From Parachlorella kessleri (lineage: Eukaryota; Chlorophyta; Trebouxiophyceae; Chlorellales; Chlorellaceae), in contig BBXU01001310.1 in assembly GCA_001598975.1 (NCBI GenBank), positions 1 through 39,611 on the forward strand: DNA of 39,611 bases. The letters run 5' to 3'. Below are positions 1 through 13,100 of the stretch, one piece after another. Position numbers and translations under genes: made by a program. Positions within the stretch are counted from its first letter, which is position 1, and every line of letters begins with the position of its first letter. A model generated the notes under the pieces. It did not search any database and was not told the origin of the DNA. It worked only from the letters and a program-made list of their open reading frames with translations.

Positions 1-384
1 AAGGATTGCACTCTTCCCTAGAGTGAAGGGCTTTGGACCTGCAGTGGCATGGAGGTGCAAGCCTTGCGGGGGCAGTCAAATTGTGTTAGTCTAGAGTTTT
101 GGGGTGAATATAGTTTTATGGGTTGGTCCCAAAGGGTGCTGTGTCGGCTCTGTGTGGTTGGGAGAGACCCTGCAGCGCTGCCGCCCCCAAAGGACTGTCC
201 ATCTGCTTGGCAGGGCCCGGGGGGCAGTGTAGAGCACAGGGTTGAGCCCCCCTTCCCGTGATCATTTGGAACGACCCCTGCGTCTGGCACACACATCCCT
301 TCAAAAATCCTGTACAATGTCCTCCGGCATCCTCAAAACCATCCCTAGGTGTAATTTGGGGGCGTGCCAGCTGTCCTGTTGTAG
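1..384 (+). other. Left-edge intron of gene A
   Basis: No convincing coding sequence is seen here. The stretch ends in a pyrimidine-rich 3' splice site (tgtcctgttgtag, AG at 383-384) that opens the first visible exon of gene A in phase 0. There is no ATG with coding continuity before it, so the gene begins left of the window. Comparison with gene B suggests that several hundred N-terminal residues of gene A are outside. Confidence 0.55.
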
Positions 385-1137
385 GGGCCGGTGGGTCGCA
401 AGGCCGCTCTCCAGGCCGTCATTAGATGTTTCGAGTCTGATGGCTTGAACGAGTTGGCTGCCTTAGTCACCAGCGACGACGGTAGCGGCGGGGGTGCTGT
501 GGATACTGGCCCGGGCAGTGCCACGGCTCCAGCTGAGGGGTCATCAGACCAGCAGCAGGAGCAGTGCGGGGTTGCGGCAGGGGCCGCGGCAGGCACAGAG
601 ACTCCTCCCGCTGGCGCCGCGGCGGCTGGGGATGCTGAGACCGATCCCCTCGCAGCCATAACGCCTGACATGTACAGTCACCAGCTGTGGGCCGGCACCC
701 TCTTCTTAGAAGAGCTTTTCACATGCCTTGGGTGGGCGCAGCTCGGCGCGACCGCCAGCAGCAGCAACAGCGGCGGCGGCAGCGGCAGCAGCACCCAAGC
801 CCCCATGCGTGACGGCATGACCAGCGGCTCTGCTGTTGAAGGCAGCCTTGGTGACAGCTTGAGCATTCACCAAGGCGGCAGCGGGGCAAGCGGTACCCAC
901 AGCGGGCAAAGCAGCAGCCCCCGGGCCGGGTCCCTCGCTGGAGCACAGCAGGCACAGCAGCAGGGCGCCGTCGCTGTCCAAAGGGCCGATGCTGGAGGGG
1001 CTGCTGCTGCTGCTGGGGAGCCAGCTGGTGAGGCCCACCTTGCCAAGGAGGAAGTTTTTTACAATGCCAGGGCCTTCAAAGATGGCGGAGGCGAGGGCGG
1101 GTCGGCGGCAGACACTGCTGATGTGGTGGTGTGTAAG
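385..1137 (+). CDS. Gene A exon, low-complexity Ala/Gly/Ser/Gln segment
   Basis: This is one long open exon of 251 codons, phase 0 at both ends, with donor AAG|GTGCGT at 1138. It starts with a helical stretch (AALQAVIRCFESDGLNELAA). A Gly/Ala/Ser/Gln-rich linker follows, then a short ordered island (TPDMYSHQLWAGTLFLEELF) and more low complexity. The order 'helix, SGPAAGS-like linker, EExxxxAxVLWxLLE-like helix' resembles gene B exons 22171-22279 plus 22892-23019, so this exon is probably their fused counterpart. No enzymatic motif is visible. GTAAGG at 1133 is a competing donor but would break phase with the next exon. Confidence 0.7.
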
Positions 1138-4100
1138 GTGCGTGACTGCTGCTTCGGGTGGCGGGACTGGTCGGCAGAAATCCGCTTTTCTCGCCCCCTT
1201 GCAGCCAGGGCTGGGGAGCCCTGTTCATGGGGAAGTGTGCACAGCATTCTGTAAGGCTTGCTTGCACTGGCTTGCGGATACTAGTAGTCAAGTCTAGCCT
1301 TACGGCTGTCCACCACCCTTGCGGGGTCAGCCGCAAAGCCTGTCACACCTCCAGACGTGAGCTTTCAACCAGGCTCTACTGGGCAGGCAGGCAGTCACTA
1401 CTGGTTTGCTTGGGAACCACAGGTGAAGGCCCACTTGATACATACGCTGGGGCGGGGGCTGGGCCTGCTCGCCCACCGCCGGCGGCTGGCACGGCTGGAC
1501 CTGCGGGCCGCGGGGCGCTTTGCCGCGCTGTGCGCGGAGGGCAGCAGGTGATGACTCACCCATTCCCACACCGGAGCCCGGCGAAGAGCTAGCCAACGGT
1601 TGTAGGGCAGTAGCATGTCTTGGGAAAGTGTGCTACTAGGGTTGGCGACTGGCCAGGCTCCAACCGGTTTTGAGAGGAGCCTGAGGGAGCTGCCAGGTGC
1701 CGCGCTCTGCTGTGCTGTGGGACCACCCGAGTCCCGTATCCTGACTGCGGTCGACCCCACTTCGAGGGGAACCTTTGCTTTTATGGGGGGTGCAGCCGGG
1801 CAGTACCTGCACGAGGATCGCAGTATCCAATGTCGATTCTGATGGGATCCCCCACCAGCCTTGGTTGCAAGCCACAAATGTTTTCCAGCGCTCCAGCCAC
1901 AGCCACAGCATGCACAGCACTGACAGCCAGCCTCTGGTGCCCCCATGCTGCAGTGCTCCTCAGCTGTTGGAAATAGTGGAGTGGGTCCCTCACAAAAGAG
2001 ACGATGTTGAACTTGGTAGGTACACTGCTCTCCCGGACAGAACTCATTGTTTGGGGGATTGTGGTGAGCACTTGCTGCCTAGCCGTGTTTGCCAGGCTGT
2101 GTGACCCCTGCTGTGCGCCGGACCCCTGTCTGCAGGGGGCCGGCATGGGTCATGGACTGGGGTGCTCCTTCCACTGCTGTGCATGCTTTGACCGTGCCGT
2201 CATGTCGGCTACTGATGCCTCAGTACCATCATCATCCTATCATGTCTCCCAGGCAGCTCATGATCAGGCGTGCGTCATGATTTGTAACGCTCGACTATGC
2301 CCACAAGATACCTATTTCTCCCCTCCGGTGGCAGGGCTACTGATGGGGAACCTAGGGCAGGCCCCGCTGCCCTGCGTGCTGCGCCTGCTCTCGTACGCTG
2401 CCCTGCTGGCGTCTCGGGCATTCATGGGGGCAGGAGACCTGCTGCCCAATCTCCATGTGAGTCTCTCTCTCACGGTGTCTGCTTTTGCTGGCTGAGTTTG
2501 CCCTCCCTAGTTGTGTCTGCACCTCTCAACCCTCCCAAACCTGCCCCACCCGCCCCAGTCAGCTGTCGTGCCACCGTGTAAGCCTCAGCTAATCACTGCA
2601 TCATCACGCCGAATGGCACCCGACCACTCTGCACGCAGGGAGCAATGTGGGGTCTGTGCTTGTGTGTGTTTGCTTGAGCTCAAGGGAGGAGCTTGGCTGC
2701 AGTAGGCGACGGCCGTGTTCCCTGTGCCACAGTGTTAGCAGTCGTGACAGATCTGGAACAGGGCCCCACACTGAGTGGCTGCCTCCCCGCAGGCGTTCTT
2801 GATAGGCCTTGAAAGCAAGGTTGAGCTGGAGAGCCTATTCTCCTTGCCCGAGGAGCCACATTCAAACGGAGTCGGCGGTGGGGGCCAAGTGCCCGACCAC
2901 CCAGGTCACCCTGCCGACACACAAGGGGCTGATGCGGCCAAGAGCGTCACAAGAGATGGGCTTGGCTCTACGGAAGGGGCTGCCGAGGACAGCGTAGCAG
3001 GGCATGCTGGGCGTGCTGGGGACAGCAGGGATCACAGCAGCCAGGACCCCGCTGGCGCCGATGCTGGGGCGTGTCTTGGGACCGACCAAGGCGCCGACGG
3101 CAAGGCCGCTGAGGGCGCCATCGCCATTACTAAAAGAACACAGGAAGGCGCAGGCTCCAGCTCCCGACGGCATATTAGAGTGGACCGCTTTGAGGATCTC
3201 TTAGAGGTTGTCAGCGCGCTAGATAGGATTGGCGACAGCAGCGATGTGAAGATAGGTATGAGCTGGCTAGAGTTGCCAGTGTAACAGGGAGGTGCTTGCG
3301 CAGGAAAGATGGGGGGGTGTGGTAGATGCGTAGTAGGCAAGGCGAGGGTTAGTGCTGCCCGACAAGCGGTACAGGCTGCTGCATGGGTGGCAATGTGTTG
3401 TTGGGTTTTGCATAGTCGTCAGGATGGCTGCAGGGCGTCCAAGCGCTGCTCTTTGCGAAGCACCTCTCACACATCCCCTGGCATGCACAGGCACGCATGA
3501 CACAAGCACACCCTACACACCTGGCTCACCAACTCTTGCTCCCAGCGCCCAGCATTGCAAGTATGCCATGGGCATGCCACTGGCCACACATGGCCACTGG
3601 CGCAAACAGGCCGTTGATTTGCATGCGAGTCACACCATTGCTCCCCCTGGTTGCCTGCTGCAGATGCCCGCAGCCTGCTCCTGTCGGGCGATGAGCAGGG
3701 GGAGGACGGGGGCCTGTTAAGGGAGCGGGAGGCCGCCCTGTTGGACAAGGAGGTGGCGCTGACTCAGCAGGCGCTGGCGGGGGCTCTGTTGACGCTGCAG
3801 CCCTCGGAAGGCTTCAAACGCCCCAAGGTGCGCGGCTTCCCCTATGCCTGCAGAGCCGGTCCCAGGGTTGCGCGTGGCGCAGGAATTACACGGTGTCGGT
3901 TGGCGGCGGGCGCAGGGTAGCAAGTGCTACAGCCTGGGAGGGGGGCAGCTCTGGAGCATAGGGTGCCCTCTGGCGGGTCAGCAGGGATGCTGGGCAGCAG
4001 CAGCAGCAGGCGCAGCACAGCAAGCGCAGCAGGCGCTGGAGGATGCGGTGGCCTCTGGCGGTCGGGTGTGTTACCACGGTGCCTTAAATAGTTGAGCACT

Positions 4101-7100
4101 ACCATCCTGGGCTGCTATGCTGACTCAGCTACTCTCCTGGGCATGGAAACGCACACAACCCCCCTCCACCCTGTCTTGCCCTCGGCAGGACAGTGCTGCC
4201 ATGCTGGGCTGCTATGCTGACTCAGCTACTCTCCTGGGCATGGAAACGCACACAACCCCTCTCCACCCCCTTTCTTCTGCTCTTAGCAGGACCCGGAGGA
4301 GGAGCGTCGCCTCCAGGCACTCTCCCTGGCTTGCTGGTGCCACCAGATGCTGGACCTGTCGGTGAGGGTCTCGTTACTAGTCATGATTTAGTCATGCGCT
4401 GTCCCTGGCCTGCTAGTACCACCAGATGCTGGACCTGCCGCAAAGCTCTTACCACGAGTCACGCATTAGTCATATGTTTTGCCTGGCCTGCTGGTGCCAC
4501 CACCAGGTGCTGGACCTGTCGGTGAGGATCTCCTTACTTCCCGCCACGCGTTGTCGCCCTTGCCTTGCTTCCACGGTATCCCAAACCTGGCTGCTGCACG
4601 TTTGGGTGGCTGTCTATGTCCGTTGTTTGCCTGCCGTTTGTTGCCACGTCCCCCGGACACCTCAGCAGTCTGCCTGGCCAGGCTGCCTAAGAACCACAGT
4701 GCCAGCCTCCATGGTGGCTGCCTTGCCTGCTCATCCTTGCAGGAGGAGCAGGGGCCCGCCGCCTCCTCCCAGCCTGGCAGGCAGGCCGCGGCGGTGATGG
4801 CGAAGCTGGGGTTTGATTGGTCCAGGGTGGTAGTTCAGGGGGGCGACACCAGCGCACAGCTGGACGGCCAGACGAACATGCTGAAGCAAGTGCAGCGCGG
4901 CATGGCGGCTGTGAGTGTCGGCGGGGTAGGGGCACTGACAAACTTGACACTGCCATGACACTGCCACGGTTGTGGTTGGTACACGTGGCAGTACGCTGGG
5001 GTGTACTGCCGTTGCCAGGGGAGGGTTACCATGCCGAGCCCTGCAGTGCTCACGACAGGGGCCCGGTGGGTGTCATTGGGTGTCTGTACTAGGGTTGGCC
5101 CATGTAGGAGGCCTTTTGCGGTGCTGCATGCTTTGCTGGCCCTCTTCTGCTGCCTATGCTTTGCTGGCGGTGCAGGACTGGGGTTATGGCACTGGCCTGC
5201 TGTGCCTGCTGTCCCTGCTGGCGACCTGATGGTCTGCAGCCATCCATGCTACCTGCCTGGCACAGCCAGCCTGCCTGAATTTGCTGCCGCTGTCAGAGCC
5301 GTCGGGGCAACCTCACCACGCTGTGCTACGCCTGCTGTGCAGATGGCGCTGGCGGGGCGGGTTGCCTCCAGCGCTGCCCACCCCATGCTGCGCTTCCACA
5401 ACCTAGCCCTTATACGGGACCTCGAGAGGCTGGAGGTCTATCTACAAGAGGTAGGGAGGCAAGAATGCCTGCCCAGAAGGGGTTGCCCTGCTCGCACCCG
5501 CCTTGTGCTGCAACTGGGATGCCTCACTATTGGGGTTGGTGCCCGGGTTTTGTGAGGAGCGGCAGGAGATCACCCATAATCCCCGGTCATGGTGCCCCTC
5601 TCACCCTCGCTCTGCATCCGATGCAGAGAGTTTCCTGCAAGATCTTACATGCTTCGCCCCGCTGTCACCCCCACATGCCATGCTGGCCGAGGGGGGGGGG
5701 GGGGTTGTCCAGCTGTGGGAGCGTGCATAGCGTCCATTGTCGCTGACATGGTGGGTCAGCGTGCCACGGTATGCACGCTCCCAGCTGCCGCCTCCCCAGC
5801 TGCCTCTGCTGGCGCCCCTCCCATGTCGCAGGGAGCCAACGAGGGAGACAGCTCTCCCCTGCACCCCGGTGGCCTGCACACCGCGCTTGCCCCGCGCCGG
5901 CCGGGGCCCTTCTCAGGCCTGCCGCCCCGGGCACCGGGGGAGTACGCGGAAGCCCTGTGGAACCTGCGGTCCGTGACTGCTCTGCTGGATGCCACCCGCA
6001 CGGCGCTGCACTTGGCTGCCTACAAGCAAGGGGAGGAGGTGAGGGGGCCGCTGGACCTGGACCTGGAAGAGCAATCATCTTTCCTCTTAGGAACGGGCTG
6101 AGCTAGATGGCCGTGGACCTGGGTGCCTTTGCAGCACCTGGGACTGGGGAACACTGCCCTCGGGGGTTATATCTATTCCCCATGGAAGGGGAATAGGGGG
6201 GTGCATGTGACCTAGGTGGTGCTGCTGTTTGGTGGCTGCCTTGCTACGATGGCACCGAGTAAGGCAGGCACTGCAGCTGGAGCCGTTCCAGTTTGTTGGT
6301 GATCATGCGCGCTGCCAGGGCATCGTCGCACCTTGAGACAATGCCCTGGGGCACACCATGCACCTGTGGTCTCGCTACCTCTCGCGGCACCGTGCCTTGC
6401 CTGCCGCTTTGGTCAAAGCCCTACAACTTAATACGTCCAGGTTATATGAATCATGTAACACTTTGTAACTAGCCTCCCGATGGAAGGGGGCACGGTATGC
6501 AACCATTTCTGGTTGCTCTGCCATCCTGGCAACTCAAACATGGCCCATCGTGTGTCTCTCCATCTAATCCAGGAGTACGCCCAGGACGTGCAAGCTAACG
6601 AGGAGCTGTGCCGACAGAAGGGGATCCCCAAGGAGGAGTTTAAACAGCGGCTGAAGAACCTTGCGGAGGTGACTAATCAGCTGCTGCCCTGCGGGGGCTA
6701 CCCTGCGAGACCCCAAGCTCCCCTTTGCTGTGCCTACTGTGCGGGTGCTGTGCTGCTGCGCTGTGCCGCGGTACTGTGCCAGCTGTACTGCCACGGGGGG
6801 TCGCGTCGGCGCTGCGGGGTGTGCTCTCCCGCATAAGCGCTGCCGCTGTGCTTGCTGCGCCCTGCAGGCCAACCGCCTGCTGAAGTCCTTGCGCAGCATC
6901 CACAAGCCTCTTGAGCTGGAAGCTCAGCTCAAAGTGGCCCTTGCTGTGGCAGGTGAGCACCTCGCGGCGAGGTGTAACTGACTCTAAGGTTACTACTGGG
7001 TGAGGGCGCTGCAACAGGGGGTGCTGCAGCTGGTGGCAGCTCCACTCAGCCACTGTTAATTCAGGTCGCCTCAAGCGCCATCCCCTCCTTGCAGCGTCGT

Positions 7101-10100
7101 GTCATGTCGGACCTAGGGATCCTTGCCACATCAGAATCAAAGATATTTGCACCGTCAGACCTAGGAATCCTTGCCGTCCGTTATCTCATGCGCCCCGTGA
7201 CCTGCCTTGCCATAAGTTACCAAAATTCGTGAGCTGTCTTGCCACATCGTGTCTGAGGCCCTTCCCTATGTACTACTCCTTACCGCCTAGCCGCCCCCTA
7301 GTCTGCTCGCTTGCAGGGGACGTCATGAGAACTATCCCTAACTTGAGCCTTGTGACCCACCTTGCCGCCAGAAACCTAGACAGCATGAGCTACCTTGGCT
7401 CCCCGTGGTGTGCAGGCGAGAGCCTGGAAAGCTTTCTAGAGGCGAGGCATCCCTGGTCGGAGGCTTTGGGCGACGTGAAGGCCCTAGCACGGGGCCTGGC
7501 TAGGTAATGCTTTGCTTGGCGCCTGGAGCGCCGTGCACAGCAGCTGCAAAGCACCAGCAGCGTGCACAGCGCACAGGGCTCACCCACTGTCATGCCACGG
7601 GTGCTTTCGACTGGGCCGCAATGCCAAGCTGCTCACCCTGCTTGCCTGGTCCTAGGCTGTGACCCTGATCAATGCTTGAATATCATCTTCACACATTAAT
7701 TGGAAGGTGAGCTTGACGCACCAGCTGCTGCAGGCTGCCGGCTCTCCAGCTGTCAGTACAAGACAGGCGAGGGCTCCTGGGGGCAGTGGCTATGCTGCGT
7801 GCTGAGCTGGCAAGCAAGCAGGAGGGGCTAACTACCGCCCTCTACAACCTGGGCTGCCTGCGGGACGCAATCGCCCGCCAAATCCAACAGCACCTCTCGT
7901 GGGTGGCCCTCCATTGCACAGTCTCTATATTATTAGCATGGGTGGCAGGTAGTGCGAACAGGGAGTAGAGCTGGGCTGGACTGACAGGGCTGGATGCAGA
8001 ATGAGCCTGAGTCTTGCTTATGTTGTAGCCTTAAACTTGTTTTTTTCTGATTCCGCCTTTTGTGGGCGGTCGCAGCACACTGCGTCGGGCCCTGCTGTCA
8101 GAGGATGGGTGGGGGAGGTGATAAGGCATCCAGCCGCTTGCAGGGCCTGGCGAGAGTTTTCTTTTCTTGGCATACTGTGCCTCGCGCTGATAAAACGTCG
8201 CCAGCATGCTGCTCACACCCCTTTCCAGCTGTGAGACGTTGCTGCTTCCCACAGCAAGACTAATGAGGAGGCCCTGGGGGCTCTCTTGCTCCCAAGCTAG
8301 AGCCACCTGCACACGGCATTATTCACATAGTTGGACATCAGTACGATTGAGCCGCAGGGCAGCACCGTCAAAGTCCCGCCACCCTTTCCTAGTTTGAATT
8401 TCAGTTTGGACGTGCCCTGCAGGGTCGTGAGGGAGAGCTGTGTGTACAACCCCCTGAACGTCCTAGTGGACCGCGTGCTGAGCCACCAACTCCCCCTCAG
8501 GTGGCGCGAAGACCTGGAGGAGCTGCAGCGTGAGTCAATGCATGTGCCGCAGCGTGCAGCATGAGTCACAGCATGCAGCATGAGTCACGTCATGCAAGAG
8601 GGGTTACGGTATGTGGCTGCACCGCGTCATTAGGCTCTTTCCCTGGCAGCCTAGTCGCAGTTGTGGGTGGTTACGCAGTTGTGTGGCACTAGGACAGGGT
8701 CCTGTGCAGTTCCGTCTGTATCTATTTTGTATTCCACAGGAGAGATTACTGTGGTCCGCCTAGGCCACATTATGGATCAGCCTGGGGCCGGGGCGTGGGT
8801 GGTAGCCGGATAGAAAACGACAGTCTGGAGTGGGGATTGAACCTCCGCCTCTTGGGGGCGGGCTGCTCAAGTCTCAGGTGGGTAGAAGTAGCAGTATTCA
8901 GTACTGTACAGCGCTCTGCATACCAATCCCTCTCCCCTGCCTGGTGGGGCCAGGCCAGGAGCCTGAGTACCTGCATTAAGTGCATTGCAACAGCCAAGGT
9001 CATTCCACATGTCAGTGCGGTCAGATCTGGCTGAAGGTATGGTGGCTCGATCTCGCCAAACGATGGCCGTGGCTCCCCTGGCTCTCCTTCCGTGCAGGCA
9101 GTGAGCGGGAGTCTGCGGCAAGCGTGGCCCGCGAGGCGCTGATCCAGCAGGAGGTGGAAAGGGAGCGCCGGCGCCAGGAGGAGCTGCAGCGCAAGCAGGT
9201 GGGCGCAGGCGCCGGCGCCTGCCGCATCTGCTACTCTGTGTACCTACTCTGCTACTCTTTGGCAGCGAACCGCCGCAGGACCATTCCATGCCATGAGTCC
9301 CCCACCCTTGGGGCCTACAGCGTGCCACAATGGCCCTACACCCTTCAAGCTATGTTGTCACTTGCACCAATGGTTGCGAGGGGAAGGTATGTAGTGTAAG
9401 AGCCCTGCCAGAGTCACGGGCTGGGAGGGAGGGCTCAGTTTTCTTCATCGATGGTGGCAGGCAAGGCAAGCTGAGCAAAGGTGGCTTAGAGCTATCCTGA
9501 CAGGGGCTGCATGCAAGGTATGCGCTGGCGTCCCTGGAGTATGGGACCAGTGGATCTCTGCCTGGGACCTTTTGTGCCATTCCCTGGCAGCAACTCAGAG
9601 ATCTTTGGTCATGCTTTTGCTTGATACCCACCACTGCCTTTGCGGCGTGCAGGCTGCAGAGAGGGCTGCTGCCGAGGAGAGGCAGAAAGCCCTGCTGGCC
9701 CGAAAGGCATCTACGGATGCTGCTGCCGCTGACGTGGACGCGCGCGATGCGAGCGCTGAGGCCGCTGAGGCTGCTGTCCATGCTGGCTCCTCTTCCGAGC
9801 CATCAGGCGATGGCCAGGACCAGGCAGGGCCGGACGCCAATGGTGCGACCTCGATGGAAGATGCGGTGGCGAGAGCCGCGGCTGAGAAGGATCAATGGCC
9901 CGCAGAGTGGAGAGTTTGGGGTGCCACTGAGCATCCGCGCGGCGGCGGCAGCCGGGCAGATTGGCAGGAGGGCGAGGGTGCAGATGCAGCAGCAGCAGCA
10001 GAAGAAGAAGAACAGGGGACAGAACGGCGGGGCGACAGTGAAGGCGAGTGGCAGGCAACGGGTGCCAGCGGCAGGGGTGCGGCCAGCAGGGCGCACAGCA

Positions 10101-13100
10101 GCGTGGGCAGCGCGGGCGCCGGCAGTGCGGGGCAGCAGCAGGGGCCGCTGGTGCCGCGCGTCGTGGGGTGAGTCGCTGCAAGACAGTGCGTAGTCATCAG
10201 CCGCAAATATGACAGCTTTGGGGATGGGCATGGGGTGCCTCTTTCCTATCGCTCAGTTCAGAGTAGCAGCAGTACTGCCACCTGGCCATGCTGTCTGGAA
10301 AGCACCCACCAATGGGACCGACATAGCCAGGTCGTACTATGCACACAAGCTCCAGGAGCCAAGTACCAATCTTGATTACGCCTGCTATCTGCCTGCCACA
10401 TGTTCAGCGGGCCCAGCAGAAGCGGAACAAACTCTTGCTTGTCCAGGATGTCTGGCTTCGACATGCGACACAGCCTGTCCGACGGTCAAGTGCCAGCATG
10501 CGTACTCCACTATGCGCTTTGGGGCGTTGCCCACACATATTAATGTCTTGTATGTGCAGTAGTGGGTTTTGTTGACCCGGCCGCTTGGTGCTTGCCTGCG
10601 CAGGTGGAAGGGCGAGTGGGTGTGCAGGTGTGGATTCCGGCATGGGGTGAAGGAGGGGTGCAGCCGCTGCCACCAGGGCCCACCCTGCAGGTGAGGGGTG
10701 ATCCCCATGGATCTGATTCTTCCTTACAGAGCATTTGCAACTCATGGCTGTTACCCTCCCCCGTGTACCACCCGCAGGTAAGGGGGTGAGCGCCACGGAT
10801 GCGATACCCTTGCTGATCCCTTGCACCTCTCACCTGTTGCTATCTCCATCGTGCGCCCGCTACCACGACCCGCTGCCGCCCTGCAGGGGAGAGGGTGATG
10901 CCGAGGGGCAGGTACTCTGCCCTGGCTGTGGGGTTCGTCTACTGCTGCGGGCTTTGGTTTCATACAACCTAGCTCCAGCTCCCATAGCTTGGGACGGGAT
11001 GGCAACTTGCGTGGGGCCGCCTACCTGCTACCCCTTGCACCCAGAGTTGGGCCGCTAGTGCGGAATGGCATGCCTCGTAAAAAACTTTATCTAATCCCTC
11101 AGCTTAACACCCACCCCCCCCCCCCCGGCCAGGGAGCATCTGATGGGCATCTGCCAGCGCGGCAGGTACTGCAGATTCCCGCACCTGCGCTTGGATCTGC
11201 CCAGCGCCCAGCCGCCCCCCCACCTGGCGCCCAAAGACATCCTCGTGCGCCTGCCCGGCGCGACCGCTGGCGACGTAAGGGTCGTCAGCTGGCGCGGCCA
11301 CTGGGCCTGCCGCTGCGGCAGGAAGCTGCCCCCGGCGGCTGACTGCGCGGGCTGCGGCTGCAAGGCGCCGTGCAGGTGCAGTGCTGCTGGACTTGCTGAA
11401 TGCGCGACGAGTCAAGGGTTGTGGGGTGCTGCGGTTTTGGGACGACAGTGCTGCTGCGCCTGCTGCGCCCGCTGCGCCCGCTGCCGAAGGCGGCGAGATG
11501 GGGTTTTACTAGTTGCGTAGCACTGATGCTTCAGGCGGCGGTTGTCCTGCAGCAGAGCCCTTGCTCCCCTCCACCTGGCTAGCCCCTGGAACCCAGCCGC
11601 AAGTCATTGCATGTCGCAGCGTTCACGTACCCGCCGCCGCCGTTGACAGGACCTGGGCCTGGGTTGGTGCCTTGCAGCGGCTGGCTGCAGGGCGAGTGCC
11701 GCGGCGGCGCCTGCCCCCGCCCCCACCCGCCCTTCTCCCTGGACGAGGACCTGCCCTGGGAGCAGGTGAAGCACCCCACCGTGGTGCTGTGGGAAGGCGC
11801 ACCCATGTACGGCAAAGCGGGCGCAGCAGGGAGCGCGGCGCAGCAGGGGAGCGACAGGTGGAGGGCTGGCGGCTGGGAGGACGGCCTTGGCCCAGCCGGG
11901 TCAGCCTCCGTGGTGGCGGCAGCCTCGCCTAGATCCCCTGAAGCGTCAGGGGGAGTGTTGGGTGAGGCTGCATCGCCTGGCGCAGGGGATGCTGCGGGCT
12001 CGCACGCACATTCCACTGCAGCGGAGGCAGGAGGCGGGGACCAGGAGCACATCTCCATGCTACAGGTACCAAAGGGCCGTTCCCGTCCTGCCGTGTGTGA
12101 TGTATTGAGGTCTGGCTGTTGTGGACGGCACTGGCCGGTGCATAGTCAGGGGTGGGGGAACCTGTGCATGTTGTCGGTCTGCCAGCCACTGCAATACTCC
12201 GGATACACTTCCCCATGAGGGCGCTGGCTCCTTGCCTCAGTTTGTCATTCATCCCCATGCACCTCGGTTGCAGCCCCCTGCGTATCAAATCAACAATTCC
12301 GAACCACAGTCGCTGTGCCAACCTCCGCGAGCTGACTCAGCCGGGCCATGCCGTCTTGCTATGCCATCCCATCTTGTCACTTGCCTGCAATCTCCCGTGC
12401 CCACCCCTGCTAACAAGTTAGACATGTACAACCCCTTGCATGCATATGAGTCAAGTACTGCCCCTCTCTCCGTGTAGGCCCTGGGCGTGCAAAATGGGGA
12501 GGTCCCCCCCGACGGCGGCCAGCCCGCGGCCGCCAGCGCCGGCCCCTCCGCCGCCACCAGCGGGGGCGGCTGGCGTGGCATGCTCCTGCAGCGCGTGCTG
12601 CAGGAGCTGGGGCCCGCTGCAGGCACCGGGCTGACCAACGAGGCCGGCGAGTACAACTGCTTCCTCAACGTCATCATCCAGTGCCTCTGGCACTGCGTTG
12701 ACTTTAGGGCACAGGTGTGGGTGAAAGGGTGCTAGCCTCTCTGGGCCTTGGCATGCCAGCAGCAGCGCCTGGTTGCTGCTTGCGCTGTGAGCCTTGCCCA
12801 GGTTAGGATGCCAGGACCTGCCAGTGCCAGCAGCACACACAAGGGTAAGCAGCGGGGCAGCCAGTCATGACACAGATTTGGGCTTAGAGCTTGACATACC
12901 TTCTGGTCATGGTGCTGCCCCCTCGCAATGAAACTGCACAATGCCAGGTCAGCCACAAGCTGGCCAGCCACCATGCAAAACGGATGCTGCCGTCCTCCCA
13001 GCATCACTGTAGTGCACAGTCGCGCTGAGGCACCACTTGGTCATCCGTGTGCTGCACACCACCCTGACATGGCTTCTACCGACCCAAGTGCCTTGCTACC

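Noticed and set aside
8835..8900. tRNA-like B box (minus strand, GGTTCAATCC)
   Set aside because: The T-arm stem does not pair properly and no acceptor or anticodon stem can be drawn; at most a decayed tRNA or SINE fragment.
10887..10950. Possible extra exon with CPGCG between the two parts of zinc module 1
   Set aside because: It cannot leave in the phase that exon 11133 needs, and the other three modules have nothing at this position.
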